Assembly: GCF_014236795.1 (NCBI RefSeq)
Contig: NZ_CP049017.1
Span: forward strand, 2,892,001-2,956,000
Origin: Xanthomonas theicola
GTDB taxonomy: Bacteria; Pseudomonadota; Gammaproteobacteria; Xanthomonadales; Xanthomonadaceae
Direction: 5' to 3'
Length of the DNA: 64,000 nucleotides
Shown: positions 49,030 through 58,857 of the stretch, piece after piece
How the letters are laid out: the number at the start of each line of letters is the position of its first letter
How positions within the stretch are numbered: the stretch's first letter is position 1
Notes under the pieces: generated by a model
What the model was told of the DNA's origin: nothing
Seen by the model: the letters and a program-made list of their open reading frames with translations, nothing else
The model's database searches: none
Program-made: the position numbers and the translations under genes

Positions 49030-50239
49030 ACGCCGGGATGTCCAAATAATCGTTCGGCAGATCGGCCGCCGCCGGTGCCGACACGGAGCCGGAGCCTGAG
49101 CTGCCCATCGCATCGCCGCTGGGACGGCGCAGGCCCAGGCCCATCGCCCCGCCGACTGCCTTGGACACGGCGTCGCCGCCGTGGTCGAAGCCGCCGAGCT
49201 CCGGCTGGCCGGTGGTGGCGTTGCGCACCAGCTTGATCGGCGCGCGCTGCTCCGGACGCTGCGCCTGGCGCGACACTGCGCGGTTCAGGCCGGTGGCCAC
49301 CACGGTCACGCGGACTTCGTCCTGCATGTCCGGGTCGAGCACGGTACCGACGACCACGGTGGCGTCCTCCGAGGAGAAGCCCTCGATAGTGCGGCCGATC
49401 TCGTCGAACTCGCTCATCGTGAAGTCCGGACCGGCGGTGATGTTGACCAGGATGCCGTTGGCGCCGGCCAGGTTGACGTCGTCCAGCAGCGGGTTCTGGA
49501 TCGCCGCCTCGGCCGCAGCCTGGGCGCGGTCGTCGCCGCGCGCCGAGCCGGTGCCCATCATCGCCAGGCCCATCTCGCTCATCACGGTGCGCACGTCGGC
49601 GAAGTCGACGTTGATCAGGCCCGGGCGCACGATCAGGTCGGCGATGCCCTGCACGGCGCCCTGCAGCACGTCGTTGGCGGCGCGGAACGCCTGGATCATG
49701 GTCGCGTTGCGGCCCAGCACGGTGATCAGCTTCTCGTTGGGGATGGTGATCAGCGAGTCGCAATGCTGGCTCAGTTCCTCGATGCCCTTCAGCGCGACCT
49801 GCATGCGCCGGCGGCCCTCGAACGGGAACGGCTTGGTGACCACGGCCACGGTCAGGATGCCCATCTCCTTGGCCAGCTGCGCCACCACCGGCGCGGCGCC
49901 GGTACCGGTGCCGCCGCCCATGCCGGCGGTGATGAACACCATGTCCGCGCCCTGCAGCGCGTCCATGATGCGCTCGCGGTCCTCCAGCGCGGCCTGGCGG
50001 CCGACCTCCGGGTTCGCGCCCGCGCCCAGGCCCTTGGTGACGTTGCTGCCCAGTTGCAGCTGCAGCTTCGCGCCGCAGTTCTTGATCGCCTGCGAGTCGG
50101 TGTTGGCGGTGATGAACTCCACGCCGTCCACGCTGCTGCTGACCATGTGCGCGACCGCGTTGCCGCCGCCGCCGCCCACGCCGACCACCTTGATCACCGC
50201 GTTGGGTGCCATCTTTTCAATCAGTTCGAAATGCGCCAT
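49007..50239 (-). CDS. ftsZ: Cell-division GTPase FtsZ
   Basis: The 410-residue tubulin homologue forms the division ring. It has the GTP motifs [13 protein letters not shown] and the tubulin signature [13 protein letters not shown]. The T7 loop is in [13 protein letters not shown]. The C-terminal peptide [14 protein letters not shown] binds FtsA and ZipA. A Gly/Ser/Ala-rich linker precedes it. It is separated from ftsA by heptad-repeat copy 3, and its 3' end is duplicated downstream. Confidence 0.97.
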   Translation of the reverse strand: MAHFELIEKMAPNAVIKVVGVGGGGGNAVAHMVSSSVDGVEFITANTDSQAIKNCGAKLQLQLGSNVTKGLGAGANPEVGRQAALEDRERIMDALQGADMVFITAGMGGGTGTGAAPVVAQLAKEMGILTVAVVTKPFPFEGRRRMQVALKGIEELSQHCDSLITIPNEKLITVLGRNATMIQAFRAANDVLQGAVQGIADLIVRPGLINVDFADVRTVMSEMGLAMMGTGSARGDDRAQAAAEAAIQNPLLDDVNLAGANGILVNITAGPDFTMSEFDEIGRTIEGFSSEDATVVVGTVLDPDMQDEVRVTVVATGLNRAVSRQAQRPEQRAPIKLVRNATTGQPELGGFDHGGDAVSKAVGGAMGLGLRRPSGDAMGSSGSGSVSAPAAADLPNDYLDIPAFLRRQAD

Positions 50240-50257
50240 GTCCGTTTCCTCTTGTTA

Positions 50258-50434
50258 TGGGGCCGGGACTGGGGACTTGGGACTGGGGACTCGGAAAAGC
50301 AGCTTCCTGTTCCCTGCCCAGCCTTCGCACCGGCGATTTTCTTAGTGGATGTTGCCGTTACCGCTTTACCGTCTCTCTGTCTTTCCGCCTTCCGCTCTCC
50401 GCTCTCCGCTCCAACGAGTCCCGGGTCCCGGCTT
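50258..50434. repeat. Inverted heptad-repeat element, copy 3 (ftsA-ftsZ gap)
   Basis: The left arm 50262-50294 holds four GGGACTG-type units. The right arm 50416-50432 holds inverted GAGTCCCGGGTCCCGG. The element fills almost the whole gap between the ftsA stop (50435) and ftsZ start (50239). The core is longer (about 120 bases) and pyrimidine-rich (GCTCTCCGCTCTCCGCTCC). Confidence 0.65.
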
Positions 50435-51670
50435 TCAGAACTCTCCGCGGTACCAGTTCTTCAATTTCTTGAACAGGCTGCCGGCGCGCCCGGTGGGCAG
50501 CGACGGGCGCCGCGGGTGCTCGATCTGGCTGCCCATCAGCAGCAGGCCCACGCCTGTGGCGTGTACCGGGTTGCCGACCACTTCGCCCAGGCCGGTGACG
50601 TGCTGCGGGATGCCCACGCGCACCGGCATCTGCACCATTTCCTCTGCCAGTTCGACCACGCCTTCCATCTTCGAAGCGCCGCCGGTCAGCACCATGCCGG
50701 CGCGCACCAGTTCCTCGAAGCCGGAACGGCGCAGTTCGGCCTGCACCATCTCGAAGATTTCCTCGTAGCGGCCCTGCACCGCCTGCGCCAGCGCGTGGCG
50801 CGGCATGCGCCGCGGCGGACGGTCGCCGACGCTCGGCACCTGGATGCTTTCCTCGGCGGTGGCCAGCTGCGCCAGCGCGCAGGCGTAGCGCACCTTGATC
50901 TGCTCGGCTTCCGGCGTGGGCGTGCGCAGCATGTGCGCGATGTCGTTGGTGACGTGGTCGCCTGCGATCGGCAACGAGGCGGTGTGGCAGATCGCGCCTT
51001 GCACGAACACCGCCAGGTCGGTGGTGCCCGCGCCCATGTCCACCAGCACCACGCCCAATTCGCGCTCGTCGGCGGTCAGCACCGCCACCGAGGACGCCAG
51101 CGACGACAGGATCAGGTCGTCCACCTGCAGACCGCAGCGCTGCACGCACTTGCTGATGTTGGCCGCGGCCGACTGTGCGCACACCACCAGGTGCGCGTGC
51201 ACCTCCAGGCGCACGCCGGTCATGCCGACCGGGTTGCGGATGCCTTCCTGCGAATCGTCGAGCACGTACTCGCGCGGGATCGCGTGCAGGATGCGCTGGT
51301 CGGCCGGGATCGCTACCGCCTTGGCCGCTTCCAGCACCCGGTCCAGGTCGTTCCAGGTCACCTCGCCATCGCGGATCGGCACGATGCCGGGGGAATTCTT
51401 GCACTGCACGTGGTTGCCGGAGATCGACGCGTACACCGAGCGGATCTCGCAGCCGGCCATCAATTCCGCTTCCTCGACCGCGCGCTGGATCGACTGCACG
51501 GTGGATTCGATGTCCACCACCACGCCGCGCTTGAGCCCGCGCGATTCGTGCGAACCGATGCCGATCACCTCGATCGGGTTGCCGGGCGAATACTCGCCGA
51601 CCAGCGCGACGACCTTGGAGGTGCCGATGTCCAGTCCAACGATGAGGGATTTGTCGCCTTTGCGGTTCAT
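50435..51670 (-). CDS. ftsA: Cell-division actin-like protein FtsA
   Basis: The 411-residue ATPase tethers FtsZ to the membrane. It has LIVGLDIGTSKVVALVGEYS at the start, the 1C domain, and VVLVDMGAGTTDLAVFV for nucleotide binding. GMVLTGGASKMEGVVEL completes the actin fold, and the C-terminal amphipathic helix SLFKKLKNWYRGEF binds the membrane. ATG 51670 overlaps the ftsQ stop as ATGA. Confidence 0.97.
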   Translation of the reverse strand: MNRKGDKSLIVGLDIGTSKVVALVGEYSPGNPIEVIGIGSHESRGLKRGVVVDIESTVQSIQRAVEEAELMAGCEIRSVYASISGNHVQCKNSPGIVPIRDGEVTWNDLDRVLEAAKAVAIPADQRILHAIPREYVLDDSQEGIRNPVGMTGVRLEVHAHLVVCAQSAAANISKCVQRCGLQVDDLILSSLASSVAVLTADERELGVVLVDMGAGTTDLAVFVQGAICHTASLPIAGDHVTNDIAHMLRTPTPEAEQIKVRYACALAQLATAEESIQVPSVGDRPPRRMPRHALAQAVQGRYEEIFEMVQAELRRSGFEELVRAGMVLTGGASKMEGVVELAEEMVQMPVRVGIPQHVTGLGEVVGNPVHATGVGLLLMGSQIEHPRRPSLPTGRAGSLFKKLKNWYRGEF

Positions 51671-52560
51671 GTCTGGGTACTGCGTAGAGAGCGGGAATGC
51701 GGTGACGGGACCGGGGACCGGGGACCGGGAACCGGGAACAGCGGGGGCATGGCGAGCGTCGGGGGGCGTGGCGTCAACCACGCAGTGCCGGCATGCGCAG
51801 CAGGCGCTGCGGCGGCGCGGCCGGGCTTGCGCTCCCCGGTCCCCGGTCCCCGGTCCCCATTCTCGAGGGCCTTGCGGCTCACCGTGAACCCATTGGTGTA
51901 GCGCAGGTCGGCGCGGGCCAGCGGCGCCTGCTCGGGCTGCAGCAACTGCGGCAGTACGCGGGCGAAGCGCGTCAGACGGGCGCGGGCGTCGTCGCGGCCC
52001 ACCACCACCTGTATCCCGTCGCCCAGTTGCAGCGACCAGCTGCCGCGCGCGTCCATCGCCACGCCGTCGACCTGCAGCCCGGCCGGCGCGAACAGCGCGC
52101 GCGACGTGTTGTACAGCGCGACCACGTCCTGCGCCTTGGCGTCGGGCCCGTCCAGTTGCGGCAGCGCCCTGCCGCGCAGTTCGCGCGGCAGGGCGAAGAT
52201 GCGGCCCTGCTCGGACAGCATGCGGTCGGCGCCCCAGCGCGCGAACGGGCGATGCTCGGTGACACGCACCTCCAGCACGTCCGGCCAGCGCTTGCGCACC
52301 CGCGCGCGCTCCACCCACGGCAAGCGCTCGATGGCGTTCTGCGCGTCCTGCAGGCGCACCGCGAAGAAACCGCGGCGCGCGTACGGCAACACCACCTGGC
52401 GCAGCTGCTCGGCCGGCACCCGCTTGAAGTCGCCGCTGACCTGCAGCCGGCTCAGCGGCCAGCGCTCGGCGCCGACCCAGCCGTTGAGCAACGCCACCAC
52501 CGGCAGCGCGACCAGCGCCAGCGCCAGCAGCCAGGCGAGGATGCGCAGCAGGGCGCTCAT
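51667..52560 (-). CDS. ftsQ: Cell-division protein FtsQ with repeat-encoded tail
   Basis: The 297-residue bitopic protein has one N-terminal membrane helix (ILAWLLALALVALPVVALLN), a POTRA domain (SRLQVSGDFKRVPAEQLRQV, then PWVERARVRKRWPDVLEVRV) and the FtsQ beta domain to about LRYTNGFTVSRKALE. From about residue 230 the sequence is encoded by heptad-repeat copy 4 ([13 protein letters not shown] to PVPGPRSPVPSPHS) and then RSLRSTQT to the stop. Ordinary FtsQ ends near residue 230-240. The 4-bp overlap with ftsA is kept. Confidence 0.9.
   Translation of the reverse strand: MSALLRILAWLLALALVALPVVALLNGWVGAERWPLSRLQVSGDFKRVPAEQLRQVVLPYARRGFFAVRLQDAQNAIERLPWVERARVRKRWPDVLEVRVTEHRPFARWGADRMLSEQGRIFALPRELRGRALPQLDGPDAKAQDVVALYNTSRALFAPAGLQVDGVAMDARGSWSLQLGDGIQVVVGRDDARARLTRFARVLPQLLQPEQAPLARADLRYTNGFTVSRKALENGDRGPGTGERKPGRAAAAPAAHAGTAWLTPRPPTLAMPPLFPVPGPRSPVPSPHSRSLRSTQT
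51704..51864. repeat. Inverted heptad-repeat element, copy 4 (inside ftsQ)
   Basis: The left arm 51704-51740 is GGGACCG repeated four to five times; the right arm 51833-51860 is the inverted CGGTCCC repeated. It lies wholly within the ftsQ reading frame and encodes about 54 residues. The GGGACC tract on the plus strand has four or more G-runs with three-base loops, a G-quadruplex pattern. Confidence 0.75.
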
Positions 52561-52582
52561 GCGTTCGCCTCATGGCGAACGC

Positions 52583-52750
52583 CGAGACTCGGGACTCGGG
52601 ACTTGATGGAACCGGGACTCGGGACTGGGGACTGGGGATTCGTAGAAGCGGCGCCCTTGGCGAGAATGCGTGCGCGGACACTCGGGCGCAGCAGCGCATC
52701 GGCGGCGCACCGCGCTCCGAGTCCCCAGTCCCCAGTCCCCAGTCCCGACC
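52583..52750. repeat. Inverted heptad-repeat element, copy 5 (ddlB-ftsQ gap)
   Basis: Left arms at 52585-52604 and 52611-52640 hold GGGACTC and GGGACTG units. The right arm 52717-52749 holds GAGTCCCCAGTCCCCAGTCC-type inverted units. The element occupies nearly all of the 190-bp gap between ddlB and ftsQ, genes that elsewhere in this operon would be adjacent or overlapping. Confidence 0.75.
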
Positions 52751-53710
52751 TCACAGCGTCTGCTCCAACACCCGCCACACCAGTTCCTCAAAGCCGATGC
52801 CGGCCTGGCTTGCGGCCTTGGGCACCAGCGAATGGCTGGTCATGCCCGGGGCGGTGTTGGCCTCCAGCAGGGCGAAGTCGCCGCTGGCGCCGTCGCGCAT
52901 GACGTCGACGCGGCCCCAGCCGCGACAGCCGGCGGCGCGGAACGCGGCCAGCGCCAGCTGGCCCAGCGCGCGCTCGGCATCGCCGTCCAGGCCCGGGCAC
53001 AGGTACTGCGTGTCCTCGGCCACGTACTTGGCGTGGTAGTCGTACCACTGGCCCTTGGGCACGATGCGGATCGACGGCAGCGCGGTGTCGCCGAGGATCG
53101 CCACGGTCAGTTCGTCGCCGACGATCAGCTGCTCCATCAGCAGTTCGCCGTCGTAGCGCGCGGCCAGCGCCACCGCGTCGCCCAGTTGCACCGGCTCGAA
53201 CACGCGGGTGACGCCGACGCTGGAGCCTTCGTTGGCCGGCTTGACGATCACCGGCAGGCCCAGCCGCGCGGCCGCGGCGTGGATCGCCGCCGCCTGCGCG
53301 GTCGCCGCCAGGCGCACGTAGCGCGGCGTCGGCAGGCCCAGCGCCAGCCACACCTGCTTGGTCCGCACCTTGTCCATGCTCAGCGCCGAGCCGAGCACCG
53401 GCGAACCGGTGTAGGCCACCCCGAAGGCGTCCATCAGGCCCTGCACGACGCCGTCTTCGCCGCTGCCGTTGTGGCCGTGCAGCACGTTGAACACGCGGTC
53501 GTAGCACTTCTCCGCCAGCGCCTGCGCCAGCGCCGGGATGCCGTCCACGGCGACCGCGTCGACGCCGCGCGCGCGCAGCGCCTCGAGCACGTTGCGACCC
53601 GAATCCAGCGACACCTCGCGTTCGCTGGAGGTGCCGCCGAGCAGCACCGCGACGCGGCCGAACACGGCCGGGTCGGTGTGGCGTGGCGGCGGCCAGTTCG
53701 GCGCGCTCAT
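52751..53710 (-). CDS. ddlB: D-alanine--D-alanine ligase
   Basis: The 319-residue ATP-grasp enzyme makes the D-Ala-D-Ala dipeptide. It has [19 protein letters not shown] at the start, [38 protein letters not shown] for ATP binding, and [19 protein letters not shown] for magnesium and the second D-Ala. The start ATG at 53710 overlaps the murC stop as ATGA. Its 3' side borders heptad-repeat copy 5. Confidence 0.95.
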   Translation of the reverse strand: MSAPNWPPPRHTDPAVFGRVAVLLGGTSSEREVSLDSGRNVLEALRARGVDAVAVDGIPALAQALAEKCYDRVFNVLHGHNGSGEDGVVQGLMDAFGVAYTGSPVLGSALSMDKVRTKQVWLALGLPTPRYVRLAATAQAAAIHAAAARLGLPVIVKPANEGSSVGVTRVFEPVQLGDAVALAARYDGELLMEQLIVGDELTVAILGDTALPSIRIVPKGQWYDYHAKYVAEDTQYLCPGLDGDAERALGQLALAAFRAAGCRGWGRVDVMRDGASGDFALLEANTAPGMTSHSLVPKAASQAGIGFEELVWRVLEQTL

Positions 53711-55143
53711 GCCTTGACCTGCGTGGCGAAACCGTCCTGCGCGATGTGCTGGGCGACGTAGCCGATGTCGCCGGCGCCCATCATCAGCAGCAGGTCGCCG
53801 TCCTGCAGCACGTCCGGCAGCACCTCGCTGAGCTCGGCGACCTGACCGACCACCACCGGCTCGCTGCGCCCGCGGGCGCGGATCGCGCGCGCCAGCGAGC
53901 GCGCATCGGCGCCGGGGATCGGCGCTTCGCCGGCTGGGTAGACCTCGCTGAGCACCAGCGCGTCCACCTCCGACAGCACCGCGGCGAACGCGTCGAACTG
54001 GTCGCGGGTGCGGCTGTAGCGGTGCGGCTGGAATGCGACCACCAGGCGCCGGTCCGGCCAGCCGCCGCGCGCGGCGGCGAACACCGCGGCCAGCTCGCGC
54101 GGATGATGGCCGTAATCGTCGACCACGCGCACGCGCGCGCCGGCGGCGGTGACCACTTCGCCCAGATCGTTGAAGCGGCGGCCGATGCCGGCGAAGCCCT
54201 GCAGCGCGCTGGCGATCGCCGCCGGCGCCACGCCCAGCTGCCAGCCGATCGCGGCGGCGGCCAGGGCATTGAGCACGTTGTGCCGGCCCGGCAGGGCCAG
54301 CGTCACCGGCGTGCTGCTGCCTTCCGGCAGGCGCAGGGTGAAGCGCATGCGCGGGCCGTCCTGGACCACGTCCTCGGCGCGCACGTCGGCCGTCTCGCTG
54401 AGCCCGTAGCTCATCACGTGGCGCGGGGTCCTGGCGGCCAGCGCGGCCACTTCCGGATCGTCGATGCACAGCACCGCCAGGCCGTAGAACGGCAGGCGCT
54501 GCAGGAACTCGGCGAACGCGGCCTGGACCCGGACGAAGTCGTTGCCGTAGTTCTCCAGGTGATCGGCGTCGATGTTGGTGATCACCGAGATCAGCGGATT
54601 CAGGCGCAGGAAGCTGCCATCGCTCTCGTCGGCCTCGGCCACCAGCCACTGGCCGCCGCCGAGCTTGGCGTTGGCGCCGGCGGCCAGCAGTTGCCCGCCG
54701 ATCACGAAGGTGGGATCGAGCCCGCCTTCGCTGAGCACCGCCGCGGCCAGGCTGGTGGTGGTGGTCTTGCCGTGGGTGCCGGCCACCGCGATGCCGCGGC
54801 GGAAGCGCATCAGTTCGGCCAGCATCGCCGCGCGCGGCATGATCGGGATGCGCTGGCTGCGCGCCTCCATCAGCTCCGGGTTGTCGTCGCGGATCGCGCT
54901 GGACACCACCACGCAGTCGGTGCCGAGCACGTTGGCCGCCGAGTGCCCGCGCATCACCCGCGCGCCGAGCTTGGCCAGGCGCCGCGTCGCCGCGTTGTCG
55001 GCGTTGTCCGAACCGCAGACCTCGTAGCCCAGGGTCAGCATGACCTCGGCGATGCCGCTCATGCCGGTGCCGCCGATGCCGACGAAGTGCACGCGTGGGA
55101 ACGCGCGGACCAGGTCGCCGGTGTCGTGGAGACGGCGGATCAT
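53707..55143 (-). CDS. murC: UDP-N-acetylmuramate--L-alanine ligase
   Basis: The 478-residue enzyme adds L-Ala to UDP-MurNAc. It has [20 protein letters not shown] (Rossmann), the ATP motif [39 protein letters not shown], and the C-terminal [20 protein letters not shown]. The start at 55143 overlaps murG as ATGA. It is complete and has no insertion, unlike its neighbours murG and murF. Confidence 0.96.
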   Translation of the reverse strand: MIRRLHDTGDLVRAFPRVHFVGIGGTGMSGIAEVMLTLGYEVCGSDNADNAATRRLAKLGARVMRGHSAANVLGTDCVVVSSAIRDDNPELMEARSQRIPIMPRAAMLAELMRFRRGIAVAGTHGKTTTTSLAAAVLSEGGLDPTFVIGGQLLAAGANAKLGGGQWLVAEADESDGSFLRLNPLISVITNIDADHLENYGNDFVRVQAAFAEFLQRLPFYGLAVLCIDDPEVAALAARTPRHVMSYGLSETADVRAEDVVQDGPRMRFTLRLPEGSSTPVTLALPGRHNVLNALAAAAIGWQLGVAPAAIASALQGFAGIGRRFNDLGEVVTAAGARVRVVDDYGHHPRELAAVFAAARGGWPDRRLVVAFQPHRYSRTRDQFDAFAAVLSEVDALVLSEVYPAGEAPIPGADARSLARAIRARGRSEPVVVGQVAELSEVLPDVLQDGDLLLMMGAGDIGYVAQHIAQDGFATQVKA

Positions 55144-56453
55144 GCGCGAACTCCGTTCGCGCCGGGACCGAGGACCGGGGACCGGGGACCGGGGAAGAGC
55201 GGAGCGGCGGCGCGAAGCGCCTGGCCGTGGAGATTGTCTGCGTGCATAGGCTTCTGCTGTTGATCGTACTTGTCCCCGGTCCCCGGTCCCTGGTCCCCGG
55301 TCCCGGCTTCTTCAAGAATGATGTCGGCAATGCGCTCGGCCGCATCCGGCTTGGCCAGGCTGCGTGCGGCCTCGGCCATGGACAGGCCGCGCGCCGGATT
55401 GCCGAGCAGGTCGTGCAGGACGCCTTGCAGGTTGGCGGCCAAGGCGTCGTCCTGCTTCAGCAATACCGCGGCGCCGCGCTCGACCAGGTATTCGGCGTTG
55501 CGGGTCTGGTGGTCGTCGGCCGCGGCGGCGAACGGCACCAGCACGCTGCCGATGCCGGCCGCGCACAGTTCGGCCAGGGTCGAGGCACCGGCGCGGCACA
55601 CGATCAGGTCGGCCCAGGCGTAGGCGGCGGCCATGTCGCCGATGAAGGCTTCGACGCTGGCTTGGACACCGGCGTCGGCATAGGCACGCGCCGCTTCCCC
55701 GCGCAGGGTTTCGCCGCACTGGTGGCGCACCTGGACCTGCATGCCCAGCGCGGCCAGCGCGCGCGGCAGCGCCTGATTCAGCGCGCGCGCGCCCTGACTG
55801 CCGCCGAGCACCAGCAGGCGCGCCGTGCCGGCGCGCGCGGCCAGGCGCTGCACCGGCGGCGGCAACGCGGCGATCTCGACGCGCACCGGATTGCCCACCG
55901 CTTCCTCGCGCATGGCGAAGCTGCCGGGGAAGCCGGTCAGCACGCGCCGCGCGATGCGCGCCAGCACCTTGTTGGTCAGGCCCGGCGCGCGGTTCTGTTC
56001 ATGCACCAGCAGCGGCAGTTTCAGCAGGCGCGCGGCGATGCCGCCGGGACCGGCGGCGAAGCCGCCGAAGCTGATCACCGCGCGCGGCGCGCGTCGGCGC
56101 AGCACGAAGCCGGCGGCGCGGATCGCGCGCAATATCCGCAACGGCGCGCCGAACAACGCCAGCGCGCCCTTGCCGCGCAGGCCGCCGATCTCGATGGTGT
56201 CGATCTCGATGCCGTGCTGTGGCACCAATTGGGTTTCCATGCGCCCGGCCGCACCCAGCCACACCACCGGCACGCCGCGTGCGCGCAGCGCCTTGGCCAC
56301 CGCCAGCGCCGGGAAGATGTGCCCGCCGGTGCCGCCGGCGAGGATCATTACCGGGCGGCTTGCGCCTTGCTGCGCGCCTGATGGAGAACTCGCATATTCG
56401 GTCCCCGCACATGGATCTGCCGGCTTTTGCCGGGGATTGGCATGCATGCTCAT
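55140..56453 (-). CDS. murG: MurG transferase with repeat-encoded tail
   Basis: The 437-residue glycosyltransferase adds GlcNAc to lipid I on the inner membrane face. The core has [60 protein letters not shown] and [20 protein letters not shown]. An N-terminal extension of about 30 residues ([20 protein letters not shown]) precedes the first motif. From residue ~381 to ~430 the protein is encoded by heptad-repeat copy 6 ([17 protein letters not shown] to PRSPVLGPG). The stop still overlaps murC as ATGA. Confidence 0.93.
   Translation of the reverse strand: MSMHANPRQKPADPCAGTEYASSPSGAQQGASRPVMILAGGTGGHIFPALAVAKALRARGVPVVWLGAAGRMETQLVPQHGIEIDTIEIGGLRGKGALALFGAPLRILRAIRAAGFVLRRRAPRAVISFGGFAAGPGGIAARLLKLPLLVHEQNRAPGLTNKVLARIARRVLTGFPGSFAMREEAVGNPVRVEIAALPPPVQRLAARAGTARLLVLGGSQGARALNQALPRALAALGMQVQVRHQCGETLRGEAARAYADAGVQASVEAFIGDMAAAYAWADLIVCRAGASTLAELCAAGIGSVLVPFAAAADDHQTRNAEYLVERGAAVLLKQDDALAANLQGVLHDLLGNPARGLSMAEAARSLAKPDAAERIADIILEEAGTGDQGPGTGDKYDQQQKPMHADNLHGQALRAAAPLFPGPRSPVLGPGANGVRA
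55162..55308. repeat. Inverted heptad-repeat element, copy 6 (inside murG)
   Basis: The left arm 55163-55194 holds four GGGACCG-type units; the right arm 55271-55306 holds inverted CCCCGGT units. The core has GCATAGGCTTCTGCTGTTGA near its right side, which resembles the core of copy 7. It is translated as the last part of MurG. Confidence 0.75.
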
Positions 56454-57772
56454 CCCAGCCTCCCGAAGGTCGGCTCGACCCGCGACGGCATGCGGCTGGC
56501 GCCCCGCGCCGGGCTGCCGGCCTGGATCGCCGCGGCCACCGCGCTGGCGCTGGCCTGGCGCGCGGCCTGCAGGTCCTCGGCGCTGTCCACGGTCTGCTTG
56601 ACGGTCGGCGCCACGTCGCTGCGCACCCGCGCCACCTGGCGCTCGGCACGGTCGAGTTCGTAGGACACGCGCAGCAGCAGGCCCATCGCCACGCAGGTCA
56701 TCAGCACGCTGGAACCGCCGGCGGAGATCAGCGGCAGGGTCAGACCCTTGGTCGGCAGGATGCCCAGGTTGACGCCGACCGAGACGAAGCTCTGCAAGCT
56801 GATCCACAGGCCGATGCCGAAGGCGATGTAGCCGGAGAAGTGGCGCTTCATCTCCACGCAGCGCATGCCCAGCCAGAACGCGCGCCCGACCAGCAGCGCG
56901 TACAGCGCGATGATCAGGCACACGCCGGTGAAGCCCAGTTCCTCGGCGATCACCGAGAAGATGAAATCGGTATGCGCTTCCGGCAGGTAGTTGAGCTTCT
57001 GCACCGAGCCGCCCAGGCCGACCCCGAACAGTTCGCCGCGGCCTACCGCCATCAGCGCATTGGACAGCTGGTAGCCGGAGCCGAGCTGGTCGGCCCACGG
57101 ATCCAGGAACGAGGTGATGCGGCGCAGGCGGTAGGGTTCCAGGATCGCGATGAAGGCGAACACCGGCAGGCCGATCACGATCGGCATCGACATGCGCGGC
57201 AGGTTGACCCCGCCCAGCACCAGCATCCCGGCGGTGGTCGCCAGCAGCAGCGTGGAGGAGCCGAAATCCGGCTGCAGCAGCAGCAGGCCGACCAGCGCCA
57301 CCGCCACGCCCAGCGGCTTGAGCATCGCCGGCCAGGTGGCGTTGACCTCGTCGCGGAAGCGCACCAGGTAGCTGGACAGCCACACGATGTACAGCACCTT
57401 GACCGCTTCCACCGTCTGGAACCTGGAGATGCCCAGGTTGACCCAGCGCCGCGCGCCGTTGACGCTGCTGCCCAGGCCGGGCACGAACACCACGATCAAC
57501 AGGCCGAAGCAGGCCAGCAACAGCAACTGGTTGTACTGCTCGATGTTCTTCAGCTCGGTGCGCATCGTCCAGATCGCCAGGCCGACGCCGCCGGCCAGGA
57601 ACAGCAGGTGCCGGGTCAGGTAGTAGAACGGGCTGACGGTCAGCTCGATCGAACTGGAGCCGACCATCACCACGCCCAGCGAGGCCAGCGCCACCACGGC
57701 GCCGAGCAGCCACGGGTCGTAGCGGCCGCCGATGGCCTCGAGTCGGGTTGCCTGGCGTGGGGCATCGTTCAT
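56450..57772 (-). CDS. ftsW: SEDS peptidoglycan polymerase FtsW
   Basis: The 440-residue inner-membrane protein has ten hydrophobic segments. It has the SEDS motifs [38 protein letters not shown] and [19 protein letters not shown], and the C-terminal [17 protein letters not shown]. FtsW works with FtsI to make septal peptidoglycan. The start ATG 57772 shares one base with the mraY stop (TGATG), and the stop overlaps murG. The C-terminal 70 residues are a soluble Ala-rich tail. Confidence 0.94.
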   Translation of the reverse strand: MNDAPRQATRLEAIGGRYDPWLLGAVVALASLGVVMVGSSSIELTVSPFYYLTRHLLFLAGGVGLAIWTMRTELKNIEQYNQLLLLACFGLLIVVFVPGLGSSVNGARRWVNLGISRFQTVEAVKVLYIVWLSSYLVRFRDEVNATWPAMLKPLGVAVALVGLLLLQPDFGSSTLLLATTAGMLVLGGVNLPRMSMPIVIGLPVFAFIAILEPYRLRRITSFLDPWADQLGSGYQLSNALMAVGRGELFGVGLGGSVQKLNYLPEAHTDFIFSVIAEELGFTGVCLIIALYALLVGRAFWLGMRCVEMKRHFSGYIAFGIGLWISLQSFVSVGVNLGILPTKGLTLPLISAGGSSVLMTCVAMGLLLRVSYELDRAERQVARVRSDVAPTVKQTVDSAEDLQAARQASASAVAAAIQAGSPARGASRMPSRVEPTFGRLG

Positions 57773-58857
57773 CAGCGCACCTTCAACGTGGCCAGGCCGA
57801 CCAGCACCAGCACCACCGAGATGATCCAGAAGCGCACGATCACGCGCGGCTCCGGCCAGCCTTTCAGCTCGAAGTGGTGGTGGATCGGCGCCATGCGGAA
57901 CACGCGCTTGCCGGTGAGCTTGAACGAGGCGACCTGGATCATCACCGACAGCGTCTCGATCACGAACACCCCGCCCATGATCACCAGCACCAGCTCCTGG
58001 CGCACGATCACCGCGATGGCGCCGAGCACCGCGCCCAGCGCCAGCGCGCCGATGTCGCCCATGAACACCATCGCCGGGTAGGTGTTGAACCACAGGAAGC
58101 CCAGGCCCGCGCCGGCGATCGCCGCGCAGATGATGACCAACTCGCCGGCGCCGGGAATGGCCGGGATCTTCAGGTAGGCGGAGAACACCGCGTTGCCCGA
58201 GGCATAGGCGAACACGCCCAGCGCGCACGCCACCAGCACGGTGGGCATGATCGCCAGCCCGTCCAGGCCGTCGGTCAGGTTGACCGCGTTGGAGAAGCCG
58301 ACGATCCAGAAATAGGCGATGGCGACGAAGCTGATGCCGGCCAGCGGCAGCGCGATCGACTTGAACATCGGGATGTAGAAGGTGATCGCGGCCGGCACGT
58401 CGGCGCTGTAGTACAGGAACAGGCCGGCGGCCAGCCCGAAGATCGACTGCAGCAGGTACTTCCAGCGCGACTTCAGCCCGTTCGGATCGCGGCGCACGAT
58501 CTTGATCCAGTCGTCGTACCAGCCGATCGCGCCGAACGCCAGCATCACCGCCAGCACCAGCCACACGTAGCGGTTGCGCAGGTCGCCCCACAGCAGCACC
58601 GACAGCAGCACGGTGAGCAGGATCAGCGAACCGCCCATGGTCGGCGTGCCGGCCTTGGAGAAATGGGTCTGCGGGCCGTCCTGGCGGATCGGCTGGCCGC
58701 CCTTGAACTGCGCCAGCTTGCGGATCATCGCCGGGCCCAGCCACAGCGACAGGAACAGCGAGGTCAGCGCGGCCAGGATGCCGCGCAAAGTGAGGTAGCC
58801 GAACAGGCCGAACAGGCTTTCCAACTGCTGCAGCCAACGGGACAGCTCAAGCAGCAT
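57772..58857 (-). CDS. mraY: Phospho-N-acetylmuramoyl-pentapeptide transferase
   Basis: The 361-residue inner-membrane enzyme forms lipid I. It has [40 protein letters not shown] with the DD pair, [20 protein letters not shown] with the catalytic Asp, and [20 protein letters not shown] with the HHH motif. The start overlaps the last 11 bases of murF. About ten membrane segments fit the family length of 360. Confidence 0.96.
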   Translation of the reverse strand: MLLELSRWLQQLESLFGLFGYLTLRGILAALTSLFLSLWLGPAMIRKLAQFKGGQPIRQDGPQTHFSKAGTPTMGGSLILLTVLLSVLLWGDLRNRYVWLVLAVMLAFGAIGWYDDWIKIVRRDPNGLKSRWKYLLQSIFGLAAGLFLYYSADVPAAITFYIPMFKSIALPLAGISFVAIAYFWIVGFSNAVNLTDGLDGLAIMPTVLVACALGVFAYASGNAVFSAYLKIPAIPGAGELVIICAAIAGAGLGFLWFNTYPAMVFMGDIGALALGAVLGAIAVIVRQELVLVIMGGVFVIETLSVMIQVASFKLTGKRVFRMAPIHHHFELKGWPEPRVIVRFWIISVVLVLVGLATLKVR

